DNA of 64,000 nt, taken from NCBI RefSeq assembly GCF_036884275.1, contig NZ_CP145607.1, positions 2,033,001 to 2,097,000 of the forward strand, written 5' to 3'. Of this stretch, positions 1-8,437 are shown piece by piece. Under the pieces are notes generated by a model. It saw only the letters and a list, made by a program, of their open reading frames with translations. It made no database searches and was not told the origin of the DNA. Position numbers and translations under genes: made by a program. Numbering within the stretch: the stretch's first letter is position 1; the number at the start of each line of letters is the position of its first letter. The DNA comes from Sphingomonas kaistensis. Lineage in GTDB: Bacteria; Pseudomonadota; Alphaproteobacteria; Sphingomonadales; Sphingomonadaceae.

Positions 1-1584
1 GGCAAAGGGGCTGCATGGCAGGTCACGCTTGCGCCGGCCTCTTCCTTCGATCTCTTTGCGACCTTGGACGAAGACGGCAGCCTCTTGCTTGCAAGCACGG
101 TCGCCACGCTGCTCGAGCAACGTCGTTCACACGAGAGGCTCAATCTCGATGCCCTCGCCGATCGATTCGCCGGCGCCCTCACCGTGGACAGCGCCGATAC
201 GGTGGCTCCGGGCGTCAAACGGATCATCGGGGGACACGAGGTCAGAGCCGGCGGCGGACAGCTTGCGGTCAGCCGTTGGTGGGAGCCACGCCGGCTGGCA
301 ATCCACCGTGACCTCACCTTGAAGCGGGCTGGAGCAGATCTTCGCCGGATTGCCGAAGAGGTGGTTCGCCGCAACCTTCCCGCCGAGGGTCCGGTCGGCG
401 TGCATCTCAGTGGCGGGCGTGACAGCAGCGTCCTGTGCGCGCTCACCGCCCGCCAGCTTGCGGGTCAAGACCGGACGGTTCACGCCCTGACTGCCCTACC
501 GTGCGCGAACCTTCCGGAAGCGGACGACTATTACCAGTTCGATGAAGGGGCCGCCGCCGCCGCGACCGCCGCTCGCTACCACAACGTCGAGCATCATCTA
601 TTCCGGCCAAAGCCGCTGCCGCTCGCGCGTATCCTCGATGAGCTTCATCGCCAGATTGGCGAGCCGATTCATCAGCCAGTGTCTTTGGGCTGGATATGGC
701 CTCAACTCGCGCGTTGCGCGGAGCTCGGCCTTCCGGCGCTCCTGACGGGGGACAGTGGGAACTTCACGGTCAGCGCCGGCGGTCTTCTCAATCTGTCCGA
801 TGTCTGGCGCGAGGAAGGTCTACTTCACTGGATTCGCACCAGCGCGACGATCGCTCGCACGGACGGCGTCACGATGCGCGACCTCGTGCGGGAGAGTTTC
901 GGCGGATCGCTCCCGCTGCCGCTGTACCAAGCGGGGCGCAAGCGGGGGCAGCCGGCAATCCTCGCCAATGACTTCCTCTTCGTCCGAGGGGCCTTGCGCG
1001 GCAAGCTCCTCGCGATCTCCGCTGGCAGGGAGGATCCCCGCCCGCCGGCGTCCGCTCGTTCCCTGATCCAGGAGATCGCGGCCAATCGCTGCAATCCCAT
1101 GCCATTGGGCAGGTTCGAATTCGGCGTCGAATTGCTTGCGCCTTGGAACGACAGGACATTGTTCGAGCTGATTTTGTCGGTGCCAAGCTCGATGCTCGCC
1201 AGCGCTCCTGATCGGCGGCTGCTGTTCGACGAGGCATTCATGGATCTGGTGCCCGATGACGTCATGAGGCCAAGCAAGCGAGGTCAGCAGAATGTCGATT
1301 TCCATGCGGCAGTCGAGCGCCTCGACCTGGAAACCGCCGTGGAGCGCTATCGCGCCTCGGCCCAGTGCCGCGAGGTGATCGATCTCGATCGCTTGGGCGA
1401 CGCTGCCGCTCGCTGGCCGACCGAGCGTCGCACCGACATGCGCCACCTGTCCTACTGGATCGGGCAATTCCTCCCGGCCCTGTCGCTCGCCAGCTATCTC
1501 AACAGCCTGGATTTCCCCGCCTCTGGTGCTTCCGCAAAAAGCCCCGAACGCCTACATGCGGGGCATGAACCGCACACCGGCTGA
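1..1584 (+). CDS. Asparagine synthetase-like / lasso peptide cyclase-like protein (5' end outside window)
   Basis: The reading frame is open from base 1, so the start lies upstream of the window; about 527 codons are visible. The ATP-pyrophosphatase loop reads SGGRDSS (near base 409), a variant of the SGGLDSS motif of asparagine synthetase B, so the enzyme should adenylate a carboxylate and form an amide. The preceding stretch with an RWWEPRR motif resembles the N-terminal half of McjC/LarB-type lasso peptide cyclases found in sphingomonads. In those systems the enzyme closes the isopeptide ring of the peptide. No precursor or protease gene lies downstream, so any partners must lie upstream. 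The 3' end overlaps the uvrC start by about 29 bases. A stand-alone amidotransferase-like enzyme remains possible; the family is sure, the lasso role is inferred. Confidence 0.75.
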   Translation, partial: GKGAAWQVTLAPASSFDLFATLDEDGSLLLASTVATLLEQRRSHERLNLDALADRFAGALTVDSADTVAPGVKRIIGGHEVRAGGGQLAVSRWWEPRRLAIHRDLTLKRAGADLRRIAEEVVRRNLPAEGPVGVHLSGGRDSSVLCALTARQLAGQDRTVHALTALPCANLPEADDYYQFDEGAAAAATAARYHNVEHHLFRPKPLPLARILDELHRQIGEPIHQPVSLGWIWPQLARCAELGLPALLTGDSGNFTVSAGGLLNLSDVWREEGLLHWIRTSATIARTDGVTMRDLVRESFGGSLPLPLYQAGRKRGQPAILANDFLFVRGALRGKLLAISAGREDPRPPASARSLIQEIAANRCNPMPLGRFEFGVELLAPWNDRTLFELILSVPSSMLASAPDRRLLFDEAFMDLVPDDVMRPSKRGQQNVDFHAAVERLDLETAVERYRASAQCREVIDLDRLGDAAARWPTERRTDMRHLSYWIGQFLPALSLASYLNSLDFPASGASAKSPERLHAGHEPHTG

Positions 1585-3511
1585 CCGACCGGATCACCCC
1601 CGCGCGACCGAACGCTTCAACGAAGACGCTGCTACCTTTACCGTCAAAGGGGGAGGGGAGGCGCCTGACATCGAAGCGGGCGTCGCCGCCATCCGCAATG
1701 TCGTGAAGACCTTGCCGGTGCGTCCAGGTGTCTACCGGATGCAGGATGCACGGGGTGAGGTACTCTACGTCGGCAAGGCGCGGGCGCTGAAGAACCGGGT
1801 TACCAATTACACCCAGGTCACGCGGCTCTCGAAGCGCTTGCAGCGAATGGTGTCGCAGACGCGGTCGATGACGATCGTCACGACCAATACCGAAGCCGAA
1901 GCGCTGCTTCTCGAAGCCCAGCTGATCAAGCGGTTTCGTCCGCCCTACAACGTGCTGCTGCGCGATGACAAAAGCTTCCCTTTCATCCTCCTGCGCGAGG
2001 ATCATGCTTATCCCCGGGTCCAGAAGCATCGAGGGGCGCGGCGGAGCAAGGGGCAATATTTCGGGCCATTCGCGAGCGCCGGATCGGTCACCCGCACACT
2101 TAACGCTCTGCAGAAACTGTTCCTTCTAAGGTCTTGCAGCGACGGCTTTTTCAACAATCGATCGCGGCCCTGCCTACTGTACCAGATTCGCCGTTGCTCG
2201 GGGCCGTGCGTCGGCCGGATCGAGCCCGAGGCCTATGGCGAACTGGTCGACGATGCGAAGAATTTTCTCGCCGGCAAATCGACCGGCGTGCAGTCGCGCT
2301 TGTCGAAGCAGATGGCGGAGGCGGCCGAGAAGCAGGATTACGAACTCGCCGCCGTTTATCGCGACCGGTTGCGGGCGCTGACCTATATTCAGGGTTCTCA
2401 GACGGTGCACGCCGAGGGCTTGGGCGATGCCGACATCTTCGCGCTGGCAGCGAAGGGCGGCACCATGTGCATCCAGGCGTTCTTCATTCGGGGCGGCCAG
2501 AACTGGGGCCACCGCGCCTTCTTCCCCAGCCACACCGCCGACGTGCCCGAAGACGAGGTGCTGTCGAGCTTCCTGATCCAGTTCTACGAGGACATGCCGC
2601 CGCCCAAACGCATTCTCGTCGATCGCGAGATTGCTGAATGCGAACTGGTCGCCGAAGCGCTTGCGGAGAAAGCAGGGCGCAAGGTGCTGATCGAGCGGCC
2701 CCAGCGCGGCGACCGCAAGAAGCTTATCGAACAGGCCAGCCGCAACGCGGTGGAAGCGCTCGACCGTCGCCACGCGGAAAGCACGACGCAGACCAAGCTG
2801 CTGCGCGAGCTCGCCGACGCGTTCGAGCTGCCGGACGCACCCAAGCGGATCGAAGTCTACGACAACAGCCATATCATGGGCACCGCCGCGACCGGAGCGA
2901 TGATCGTTGCCGGGCCGCAGGGGTTCGTAAAGAACAGCTATCGCAAGTTCAACATCAAGAAGGCTGCGACCGACGACGACTTCGGGATGATGAAGGAAGT
3001 GCTCGAGCGGCGCTTCCAGCGGCTGGAGAAGGACGATCCCGATCGCTCCAGCGGGGAATGGCCCGATCTCATTTTGATCGACGGCGGGCGCGGGCAGCTC
3101 AATGCCGTGTTGGAGATCATGGAGGATGCCGGGGTGCATGACGTTCCGGTGGTGGGCGTCGCCAAGGGTCCGCACCACGGTCGTGAAGGGCGCGAGGTGT
3201 TTCACCTGCCCAACGGTCGCGAACTGACCTTTCCGGTCAATTCGCCCTTGCTGTTCTATCTGCAGCGCCTGCGCGACGAGGCTCACCGCTTCGCCATCGG
3301 CACGCACCGTGCCAAGCGCGCGAAGAACCTCACCACTTCGACCCTCGACGAGGTGCCGGGTATCGGCCCGACCCGGAAGCGCGCGCTGTTGATGCACTTC
3401 GGCACCGCGAGGGCGGTCAAGGGCGCGGCGCTTGAGGATCTCGAAAAGGCGCCGGGGATCAGCAAGGCCACCGCGCGGCAATTGTATGATTATTTTCATC
3501 CCGGCGGCTAG
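1556..3511 (+). CDS. uvrC: Excinuclease ABC subunit C
   Basis: UvrC makes both incisions in UvrABC nucleotide excision repair. The protein shows an N-terminal GIY-YIG nuclease domain (PGVYRMQD followed by LYVGKARALKNRV), a UvrB-binding UVR helix pair in the middle (QMAEAAEKQDYELAAVYRDR), an RNase H-like second nuclease domain (VYDNSHIMG, ILIDGGRGQLNAV) and a C-terminal helix-hairpin-helix pair (VPGIGPTRKRALL). At about 650 residues it is full length. ATG at 1556 and ATG at 1565 are both possible starts, and both overlap the end of the preceding gene; conserved sequence begins some 50 residues later, so the extreme N-terminus is uncertain. recO starts 3 bases after the stop, suggesting a repair-gene transcription unit. 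Confidence 0.97.
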   Translation: MRGMNRTPADRPDHPRATERFNEDAATFTVKGGGEAPDIEAGVAAIRNVVKTLPVRPGVYRMQDARGEVLYVGKARALKNRVTNYTQVTRLSKRLQRMVSQTRSMTIVTTNTEAEALLLEAQLIKRFRPPYNVLLRDDKSFPFILLREDHAYPRVQKHRGARRSKGQYFGPFASAGSVTRTLNALQKLFLLRSCSDGFFNNRSRPCLLYQIRRCSGPCVGRIEPEAYGELVDDAKNFLAGKSTGVQSRLSKQMAEAAEKQDYELAAVYRDRLRALTYIQGSQTVHAEGLGDADIFALAAKGGTMCIQAFFIRGGQNWGHRAFFPSHTADVPEDEVLSSFLIQFYEDMPPPKRILVDREIAECELVAEALAEKAGRKVLIERPQRGDRKKLIEQASRNAVEALDRRHAESTTQTKLLRELADAFELPDAPKRIEVYDNSHIMGTAATGAMIVAGPQGFVKNSYRKFNIKKAATDDDFGMMKEVLERRFQRLEKDDPDRSSGEWPDLILIDGGRGQLNAVLEIMEDAGVHDVPVVGVAKGPHHGREGREVFHLPNGRELTFPVNSPLLFYLQRLRDEAHRFAIGTHRAKRAKNLTTSTLDEVPGIGPTRKRALLMHFGTARAVKGAALEDLEKAPGISKATARQLYDYFHPGG

Positions 3512-3514
3512 CGG

Positions 3515-4126
3515 GTGCGGCTGACCACGCCGGCCATCGTGCTCGCGCTTCGGGCGCATGGCGAGCATGGCGCGGTGGTGCGGCTGCTGACCCCGGACCA
3601 AGGCCTCGTCGCGGCCTATGTCCGCGGCGCACGGGGACGGCGGATGCGACCGGTCCTGCTTGCCGGCAATGCAGTCGAAGCTCGGCTCGCGGCGCGCAAC
3701 GACACCCAATTGCCGCAGGCCGAGGTGGAGCTGACCCGCAGTCGCGCGACCCTGATGACCGAGCCGCTTCCCGCCGCAGCAATCCTGTGGGTGACGGCGC
3801 TGACCGCCCAGGTGCTGCCCGAACATCAGGCTTATCCCGCACTTTACGAGGGGCTCGATGGCCTGCTGGAGGCAATCGGCGCAGCGCCCTCGGCAAGCGG
3901 GTGGGGGCCAGCGCTGCTTCGCTACGAACTGCTGATCCTGGCCGAACTGGGCTTCGGGCTCGAGCCTGAGCTGATCGCACGCGTGGCGGCAGACTGGCTG
4001 CCGGGGCTGTCGTTGACCGGCCGCCGCCTCCGCCGCGACATCATCGACCGGCCCGACGATCCGTCATGGGATGCCCGTGAACGTCTCACTCATCGGTTGC
4101 GCAGGGCTGCGGGCCTGTTAGCGTGA
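3515..4126 (+). CDS. recO: DNA repair protein RecO
   Basis: RecO loads RecA onto SSB-coated single strands with RecR in the RecF pathway. The 203-residue protein opens with the typical OB-fold start (TPAIVLALRAHGEHGAVVRLLT) and continues with the alpha-helical domain (LLRYELLILAELGFGLE). The zinc-finger cysteines seen in many RecO proteins are not evident, and the protein is shorter than the roughly 240 residues of E. coli RecO. It starts with GTG directly behind uvrC. Its TGA overlaps a GTG that can start apaG, so the three genes look cotranscribed. Confidence 0.92.
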   Translation: MRLTTPAIVLALRAHGEHGAVVRLLTPDQGLVAAYVRGARGRRMRPVLLAGNAVEARLAARNDTQLPQAEVELTRSRATLMTEPLPAAAILWVTALTAQVLPEHQAYPALYEGLDGLLEAIGAAPSASGWGPALLRYELLILAELGFGLEPELIARVAADWLPGLSLTGRRLRRDIIDRPDDPSWDARERLTHRLRRAAGLLA

Positions 4127-4536
4127 CGCCCATGAACTCGCTCGGCATGGCCGTCCTCTTTCCGCACGAAGCGGTGACCGGTGATGTCACGGTGCGGGTG
4201 GCGGTGAGCTATCTCGCCGAGCAATCGGCCCCGTCCAACGGGCGCTGGTTCTGGTCCTATCATATCCGCATCGAAAACCACGGGGACACGAGCGTTCAGC
4301 TTCTCGCCCGCAGTTGGACTATCATCGACGGCCGCGGCGCGGTGCACGAGGTCAAGGGCGAGGGCGTGGTCGGCGAAATGCCGGTCATCGCGCCCGGCGC
4401 CGCCTATGACTATGTCTCGGGCTGCCCGCTGCCGACCCCGACGGGGCGAATGACCGGAAGCTATCAGATGGTCGACGACGAAGGTCGCTCGTTCGACGTC
4501 TCCATTCCAAGCTTCCCGCTGGTGGGTCCGGTCTGA
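4123..4536 (+). CDS. apaG: ApaG-domain protein (Co2+/Mg2+ efflux protein ApaG)
   Basis: A 137-residue single-domain protein matching ApaG along its length: a VRVAVSYLAEQS strand near the start, then WFWSYHIRIENHG, SWTIIDGRG, VKGEGVVGEMPVI and a final FDVSIPSFPL strand. ApaG has a fibronectin type III-like fold. It was linked to cobalt/magnesium transport phenotypes in Salmonella, but its biochemical role is unclear. GTG 4123 overlaps the recO stop (GTGA) and favours translational coupling; ATG 4132 would shorten the protein by three residues. The next gene overlaps its stop codon. Confidence 0.93.
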   Translation: MTPMNSLGMAVLFPHEAVTGDVTVRVAVSYLAEQSAPSNGRWFWSYHIRIENHGDTSVQLLARSWTIIDGRGAVHEVKGEGVVGEMPVIAPGAAYDYVSGCPLPTPTGRMTGSYQMVDDEGRSFDVSIPSFPLVGPV

Positions 4537-4973
4537 CGCCCCCGCGGGTCTTCACCATCGGCTATGAAGCGACGACCACGGCCGAGTTCGTGGCGGCCCT
4601 GAAAGCCGCCGGGGTTGCTCAGGTGATCGACGTCCGCGCCCTGCCGCTGTCGCGCCGCCCCGGCTTTTCCAAGACGCCGCTGCGCCTGGCGCTCGAGGAA
4701 GAGGGCATCGGCTATGTCCACTTGCGCGCGCTCGGCACGCCCGCCGACGGACGCGAGGCCGCGCGCAAGGGGCGAACCGCGGAGATGGAGCGGATCTATG
4801 CGGAACAGCTCGTCCTGCCTGAAGCGATGGCCGCTGCCGCGCAACTTGGCGCGCTGGTGCGGGAGAAACCGTCGGCCTTGCTCTGCTACGAACGGCATCC
4901 GGAGGGCTGTCACCGCAGCATGCTGATCCGCGAAGCACTGCCCGGCGTCGAGGTCGAGCACCTCTTTCCCTGA
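4533..4973 (+). CDS. DUF488 family protein
   Basis: A DUF488 protein of about 146 residues. The conserved start of the family (FTIGYEATTTAEFV) is encoded upstream of the first usable GTG at 4590, so translation must begin earlier. The best in-frame candidate is CTG at 4533, which overlaps the apaG stop (CTGA) behind a purine-rich GGTGGG. Further family marks are IDVRALPLSRRPGFSK, YVHLRALGTP and the C-terminal LLCYERHPEGCHRSML, where Cys and His residues cluster. The biochemical function of DUF488 is not established. It converges on mtgA, whose stop lies two bases away, leaving no room for a terminator. Confidence 0.82.
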   Translation: MTPPRVFTIGYEATTTAEFVAALKAAGVAQVIDVRALPLSRRPGFSKTPLRLALEEEGIGYVHLRALGTPADGREAARKGRTAEMERIYAEQLVLPEAMAAAAQLGALVREKPSALLCYERHPEGCHRSMLIREALPGVEVEHLFP

Positions 4974-4974
4974 C

Positions 4975-5940
4975 CTAGAGCCCGTTGCCCGGCTGAGCCG
5001 GTGATGGCTGATCGAGAGGCTCGGGCTCCGGTGCAGGTGCCGGTGCGATCTCGGTCGGCTGCGGCTCGGCAATCGGCTCCGGCTCGGGCGGCAACCGCTC
5101 CAAAACTTCGCGGGGCGGGGGCGGGGGCGGGGTGGCCGTCTCCACATCCGCGCCCGGCAAGCCGACCGGCTTGCGGCTCGGGGGCGGGGTGCGGTCGCGC
5201 GGTGCCGTGGTGCCCTGATAGACGCAGGCATCGAGCCCGTCCCGGGCAACGGTTCCGATCCGGGCGGTGATGGTATTGCCGTAGCGCTTAGTGAACCCAC
5301 GCGGGGCGATCGCCTCGCGGCCTTTGGGCAGCGGCAGCACCGCCGCTAGCCGAGAGGCTTCCACCCGTGTCATCGCGCTGGCGTCATGCCCGTAATAGCG
5401 CTGCGCGCCGGCATTGACGCCGTAAGTGCCGATCCCCGTCTCCGCGACGTTGAGATAGACCTCCATGATCCGCCGCTTGCCCCACAGCTGCTCGATCAGG
5501 AAGGTGAACCAGGCTTCCATGCCCTTGCGGACATAGCCGCCGCCTTGCCACAGGAAGGCGTTCTTCGCGGTCTGCTGGCTGATCGTCGATCCACCGCGGA
5601 TCCGGCCGCCGCTGGCATTGCGCCGTGCGGCGTCGGAAATAGCATCCCAGTCGAAGCCCGAATGCGCGCAATATTTGGCATCCTCGCCGCCGATCACCGC
5701 ACGGACCATGTCGCGGTCGATCTCGTCGAGGCTCATCCACTTCCGCTCGGCACCGCGCCCGGCGACGATATCGCCCACCATGGTCGCGGTGATCGGTGGA
5801 TTGACGAAGCGATAAAGAAGGACCCAGCCAATCGACAGCAGGAGCAGAACCAGCATCAGCTTGATCAACCCGAACAGGATTCGGGCCGGCCATGATCGTG
5901 ACCTAGTTTTCTGTGGTGAACGAGTGGACCGTCGAGCCAT
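4975..5940 (-). CDS. mtgA: Monofunctional biosynthetic peptidoglycan transglycosylase
   Basis: A GT51 enzyme polymerising lipid II into glycan strands at the outer face of the inner membrane. The 321-residue protein has one N-terminal membrane helix (residues about 22-45), then the GT51 motifs EDAKYCAHSGFDW (catalytic Glu), GGSTISQQTAKN, KRRIMEVYLN and a PLPKGR segment. MtgA normally ends near residue 230-240. Here roughly 85 further residues follow that are very rich in Pro and Glu, ending EPLDQPSPAQPGNGL. This tail is unusual and may be an extended periplasmic linker or protein-binding arm. Confidence 0.94.
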   Translation of the reverse strand: MARRSTRSPQKTRSRSWPARILFGLIKLMLVLLLLSIGWVLLYRFVNPPITATMVGDIVAGRGAERKWMSLDEIDRDMVRAVIGGEDAKYCAHSGFDWDAISDAARRNASGGRIRGGSTISQQTAKNAFLWQGGGYVRKGMEAWFTFLIEQLWGKRRIMEVYLNVAETGIGTYGVNAGAQRYYGHDASAMTRVEASRLAAVLPLPKGREAIAPRGFTKRYGNTITARIGTVARDGLDACVYQGTTAPRDRTPPPSRKPVGLPGADVETATPPPPPPREVLERLPPEPEPIAEPQPTEIAPAPAPEPEPLDQPSPAQPGNGL

Positions 5941-5986
5941 TAAGCGGAATTAGACCGGGACAGCGTTGCTGCGCCAGTCCGCGCAA

Positions 5987-6241
5987 CTAATTGTCGGGGG
6001 TCGCGGCCTTGAGACGGTCGGCCGCCTCCTCATAGGTATGCGCCATGCCTGTCAGCACGTCGGCCGCCTGCTTGTCCGATATCCCGGCGGCAAGGCGGCG
6101 GCAACGCTCGGCTTTCGCCGTGAGCGCTTCGGCATCCTCGCAGGGATCTGGGGCATTGCCGATGCTGAACTTCGTTTCGAATGAAGGGTCACTGGCCAAG
6201 GCAAAGATCCGTCGACGATTCAGAACGATGCACGCCCACAT
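5987..6241 (-). CDS. Small conserved-type protein of unknown function
   Basis: An 84-residue frame whose C-terminal half (KAERCRRLAAGISDKQAADVL, then MAHTYEEAADRLKAA) resembles small helical alphaproteobacterial proteins with a pattern of YR-LA followed by L--MA--YE--A. The first 35 residues look less protein-like, so the true start may be a downstream GTG or TTG. No function can be assigned. It stands alone between the mtgA start region and a hairpin at 6316-6347. Confidence 0.5.
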   Translation of the reverse strand: MWACIVLNRRRIFALASDPSFETKFSIGNAPDPCEDAEALTAKAERCRRLAAGISDKQAADVLTGMAHTYEEAADRLKAATPDN

Positions 6242-6315
6242 GATCGCGAACGTCCGGCATGAACGGAAGGCGAAACGTCAGGTTCCGAACATAACACTGC
6301 GGATCACGAAACCGA

Positions 6316-6347
6316 CGCCGCCTGTGACATCATCGACACAGGCGGCG
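6316..6347 (-). terminator. Perfect 11-bp stem-loop downstream of the PNPOx-like gene
   Basis: CGCCGCCTGTG at 6316-6326 pairs perfectly with CACAGGCGGCG at 6337-6347 around a 10-base loop. It lies 7 bases beyond the stop codon of the leftward gene at 6354. No clear U-run follows, so it may be a weak terminator or an mRNA 3' end stabiliser. Confidence 0.5.
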
Positions 6348-6353
6348 CGTTGG

Positions 6354-6875
6354 TCAGAGAGCGACTTCGGCCTGATTCTCTTCCTGATGGTCCTTGCCGG
6401 GATCGCGGCCCAGCAGCTTCAGCGCAGCGGCGACCAGCGTGGCGCCAGCTTCGGCCTTCCAGATTTCGGCCTTGGTGGTGTCGAGGCGAAGCAACTGAAG
6501 ATCGGGATCGTTCTTGCCGTCCTTGTACCAGCTGGCGATAAACGGGTTCCAGAACTTGTCGACGAGTGCCCGGTCCTCGATCGTTTCAAGCGTTCCGTGA
6601 ATGTGGGCGAAGACCTTGTGACCCTTCGAGACGAAAGTGCAGACCACGCGGTTGTTCTCGCTGAGGCCCTTGACGATCGCTTCGGATTTGGCCCCGAAGA
6701 AATAGATGTCGCCGCCGCTCTGTAGCTCCTTCTCGTCTTCCCAGTTGACCTGCGCGGTCCATGGGCGGGTCCGGCTGTCTTCGACCCCTTGCAGGCCGAT
6801 CATTACGAACGGGCTGTCTTTCAGCTCTTCCCAGAAAAGCTGCTTCAGTTCTTCGGCGCGCTCTGCATCGGCCAC
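6354..6875 (-). CDS. Pyridoxamine 5'-phosphate oxidase-related general stress protein
   Basis: A 173-residue split-barrel flavin-binding protein of the general stress protein 26 / PNPOx-like family. Visible marks are FVMIGLQGVEDSRTRPWTAQ, DIYFFGAKSEAIVKGL, RVVCTFVSKGHKVFAHIHG and a Trp-rich segment (KFWNPFIASWYKDG). Members bind FMN or FAD; the physiological substrate is usually unknown. The start is a GTG. The C-terminal 20 residues after LKLLGRDPG are charged and probably disordered. It lies 66 bases beyond the stop of the NYN gene and runs the same way. Confidence 0.88.
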   Translation of the reverse strand: MADAERAEELKQLFWEELKDSPFVMIGLQGVEDSRTRPWTAQVNWEDEKELQSGGDIYFFGAKSEAIVKGLSENNRVVCTFVSKGHKVFAHIHGTLETIEDRALVDKFWNPFIASWYKDGKNDPDLQLLRLDTTKAEIWKAEAGATLVAAALKLLGRDPGKDHQEENQAEVAL

Positions 6876-6941
6876 GTGTCAGTCTCCCACGATGATGGTT
6901 TGACTGGCGAAACGGGGCAGGGGAGCGGGGGTTCCGAGTGC

Positions 6942-7646
6942 TTAGCGGACCCGGCGCACCAGCAGACCGCCGCCGTCGATTTCCTTGACCTGGAATTCGG
7001 GCAGGCCGCGAACCAGTTCGCTCAACGACCGGGCGCCATAGTTGCGGACCGAGAAGCTGAGCACCGCCTTGGCGCGCTGGCCAACCTCGGACAGCGAGGC
7101 ATAACCCTCGGCATCGCGCTTGCTCTGCTTCCAGGCCGCGCCGAGGAGATTCAGCAGTTCGTCGTCCGCGGCGCGGCTTTCGGCCGTGGGCTCGACCTGC
7201 TGCTCTTCGTTGCGGGCAAGGGCGGCCACGTCGAAAAAGCGGGTGCAGCTGTTCTGGAAGCTGATCGGGGTCTTGGCGGTGCCGAATCCATAGACCGGGA
7301 TTCCGGCTTCCCGGATGCGCTGGGCAAGCGGCAGGAAATCGCTGTCACTCGACATGATGCCGAGGCCCTCGAGGCCGCCGCGATAGAGCATGTCCATCGC
7401 GTCGATCACCATCCGCATGTCGGTCGCGGACTTGCCTTTAACGACATCGAATTGCTGGATCGGCTGGATCGAATGCTGGGTCGTCAGATCGCCCCAGCCC
7501 TTGAGGGCTTGCTTGGACCAATTGCCATAAGCGCGGCGGACGTTGATCGCGCCGAGCTCTCCCAGCACCAGAAGCACTTCGTCGAGGTGATCGGGCGATG
7601 CGTTGTCAGCATCGATCAGGAGAGCGATGTTGCGATCACGTTCCAT
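6942..7646 (-). CDS. NYN-domain (PIN-like) RNase family protein with LOTUS-like C-terminus
   Basis: A 234-residue protein starting MERDRNIALLIDADNAS. The N-terminal NYN domain, a PIN-like fold predicted to act as an RNA nuclease, shows its acidic residues in LLIDADN, ATDMRMVIDAMDML and MSSDSDFLPLAQRIRE. The C-terminal region (LLGAAWKQSKRDAEGYASLSEVGQ through KEIDGGGLLVRRV) looks like an OST-HTH/LOTUS winged helix, a putative RNA-binding module. The frame is open further upstream, but that part reads through the carbonic anhydrase gene. The start lies 4 bases past the carbonic anhydrase stop, so the two are probably cotranscribed. Confidence 0.88.
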   Translation of the reverse strand: MERDRNIALLIDADNASPDHLDEVLLVLGELGAINVRRAYGNWSKQALKGWGDLTTQHSIQPIQQFDVVKGKSATDMRMVIDAMDMLYRGGLEGLGIMSSDSDFLPLAQRIREAGIPVYGFGTAKTPISFQNSCTRFFDVAALARNEEQQVEPTAESRAADDELLNLLGAAWKQSKRDAEGYASLSEVGQRAKAVLSFSVRNYGARSLSELVRGLPEFQVKEIDGGGLLVRRVR

Positions 7647-7650
7647 CGGA

Positions 7651-8277
7651 TCAGCCCGCGTCCGGGACGGGCGCGAACTCGCCGACCTGTTCGTCGAGCT
7701 CGTAAAGCGTGCCTTCGGCGATCGAGAACCAGCCGCCGTGCAATTGTAGGGCGCCGGCCGCTTCCCGCTCCGCAACGAAGGGGAAGGTGCGCAGGTTGGC
7801 TAGGCTGACCTTGACGCCTTCCCATTCGAGCGCGCGCTGCGGGTCTTCCGGAGCTTCGGCCACTACCTTGTCGCGGGCGCCGTCGAGAAGCCCGATCCAC
7901 TTGTCGATGAAGATGCGGTCGGGCTCGCCGTGCCCGGAAAGGCAAGCGCTGACGCCGCCGCACATGCCATGGCCCATGACCAGGATGTGCTTCACACCAA
8001 GCTTGGTGACCGCAAATTCCAGTGCCGCCGATACGCCGTGGAGGCCGCCCCCAAGCTCGAATGGCGGAACCAGATTGGCGACGTTGCGCAGGATGAAGAC
8101 CTGGCCAGGCTTGGTGTCGAAAATGGTCGCGGGATCCACCCGACTGTCGCAGCAGCCGATGATCATTACCGGGGGTTCCTGCCCTGTCGCCAGTTCTTCC
8201 CACCGACGCCGCTCTTCGCGGTAACCGTGGGTGCGAAAGCGATTGTATCCGCTGAGAAGAGCTTGAAATTCAGACAT
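7651..8277 (-). CDS. Beta-class carbonic anhydrase
   Basis: A 208-residue beta-carbonic anhydrase interconverting CO2 and bicarbonate. Zinc and catalytic residues are visible in GCCDSRVDP (Cys, Asp-Arg dyad) and GHGMCGG (His, Cys); RNVANLVPP is another family hallmark. The start at 8277 (MSEFQALLSGYNRF) fits the family. The frame runs about 33 codons further upstream, with other ATGs, but that extension is not family-like. No signal peptide, so cytoplasmic. It leads a two-gene unit with the NYN gene and is divergent from the glycine-zipper gene. Confidence 0.95.
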   Translation of the reverse strand: MSEFQALLSGYNRFRTHGYREERRRWEELATGQEPPVMIIGCCDSRVDPATIFDTKPGQVFILRNVANLVPPFELGGGLHGVSAALEFAVTKLGVKHILVMGHGMCGGVSACLSGHGEPDRIFIDKWIGLLDGARDKVVAEAPEDPQRALEWEGVKVSLANLRTFPFVAEREAAGALQLHGGWFSIAEGTLYELDEQVGEFAPVPDAG

Positions 8278-8437
8278 GGCACCATGGCTCGCTTTGGGAT
8301 GCATCACAAAGCCGACGAAGCCGGCTTCGTTCGGGCGGCTAATTGAGGTGTTCGCAATTGGCAATGCGGCGTGCATGGAACCCGAAGGCGGTCAAAGACG
8401 CTGTTGCGGCGGTGAAACAGCTTCAGGAGAAGACCCC

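Noticed and set aside
2174..3826. 550-codon open frame antisense to uvrC/recO
   Set aside because: No domain resemblance, composition typical of antisense frames in GC-rich DNA; uvrC on the other strand is certain.
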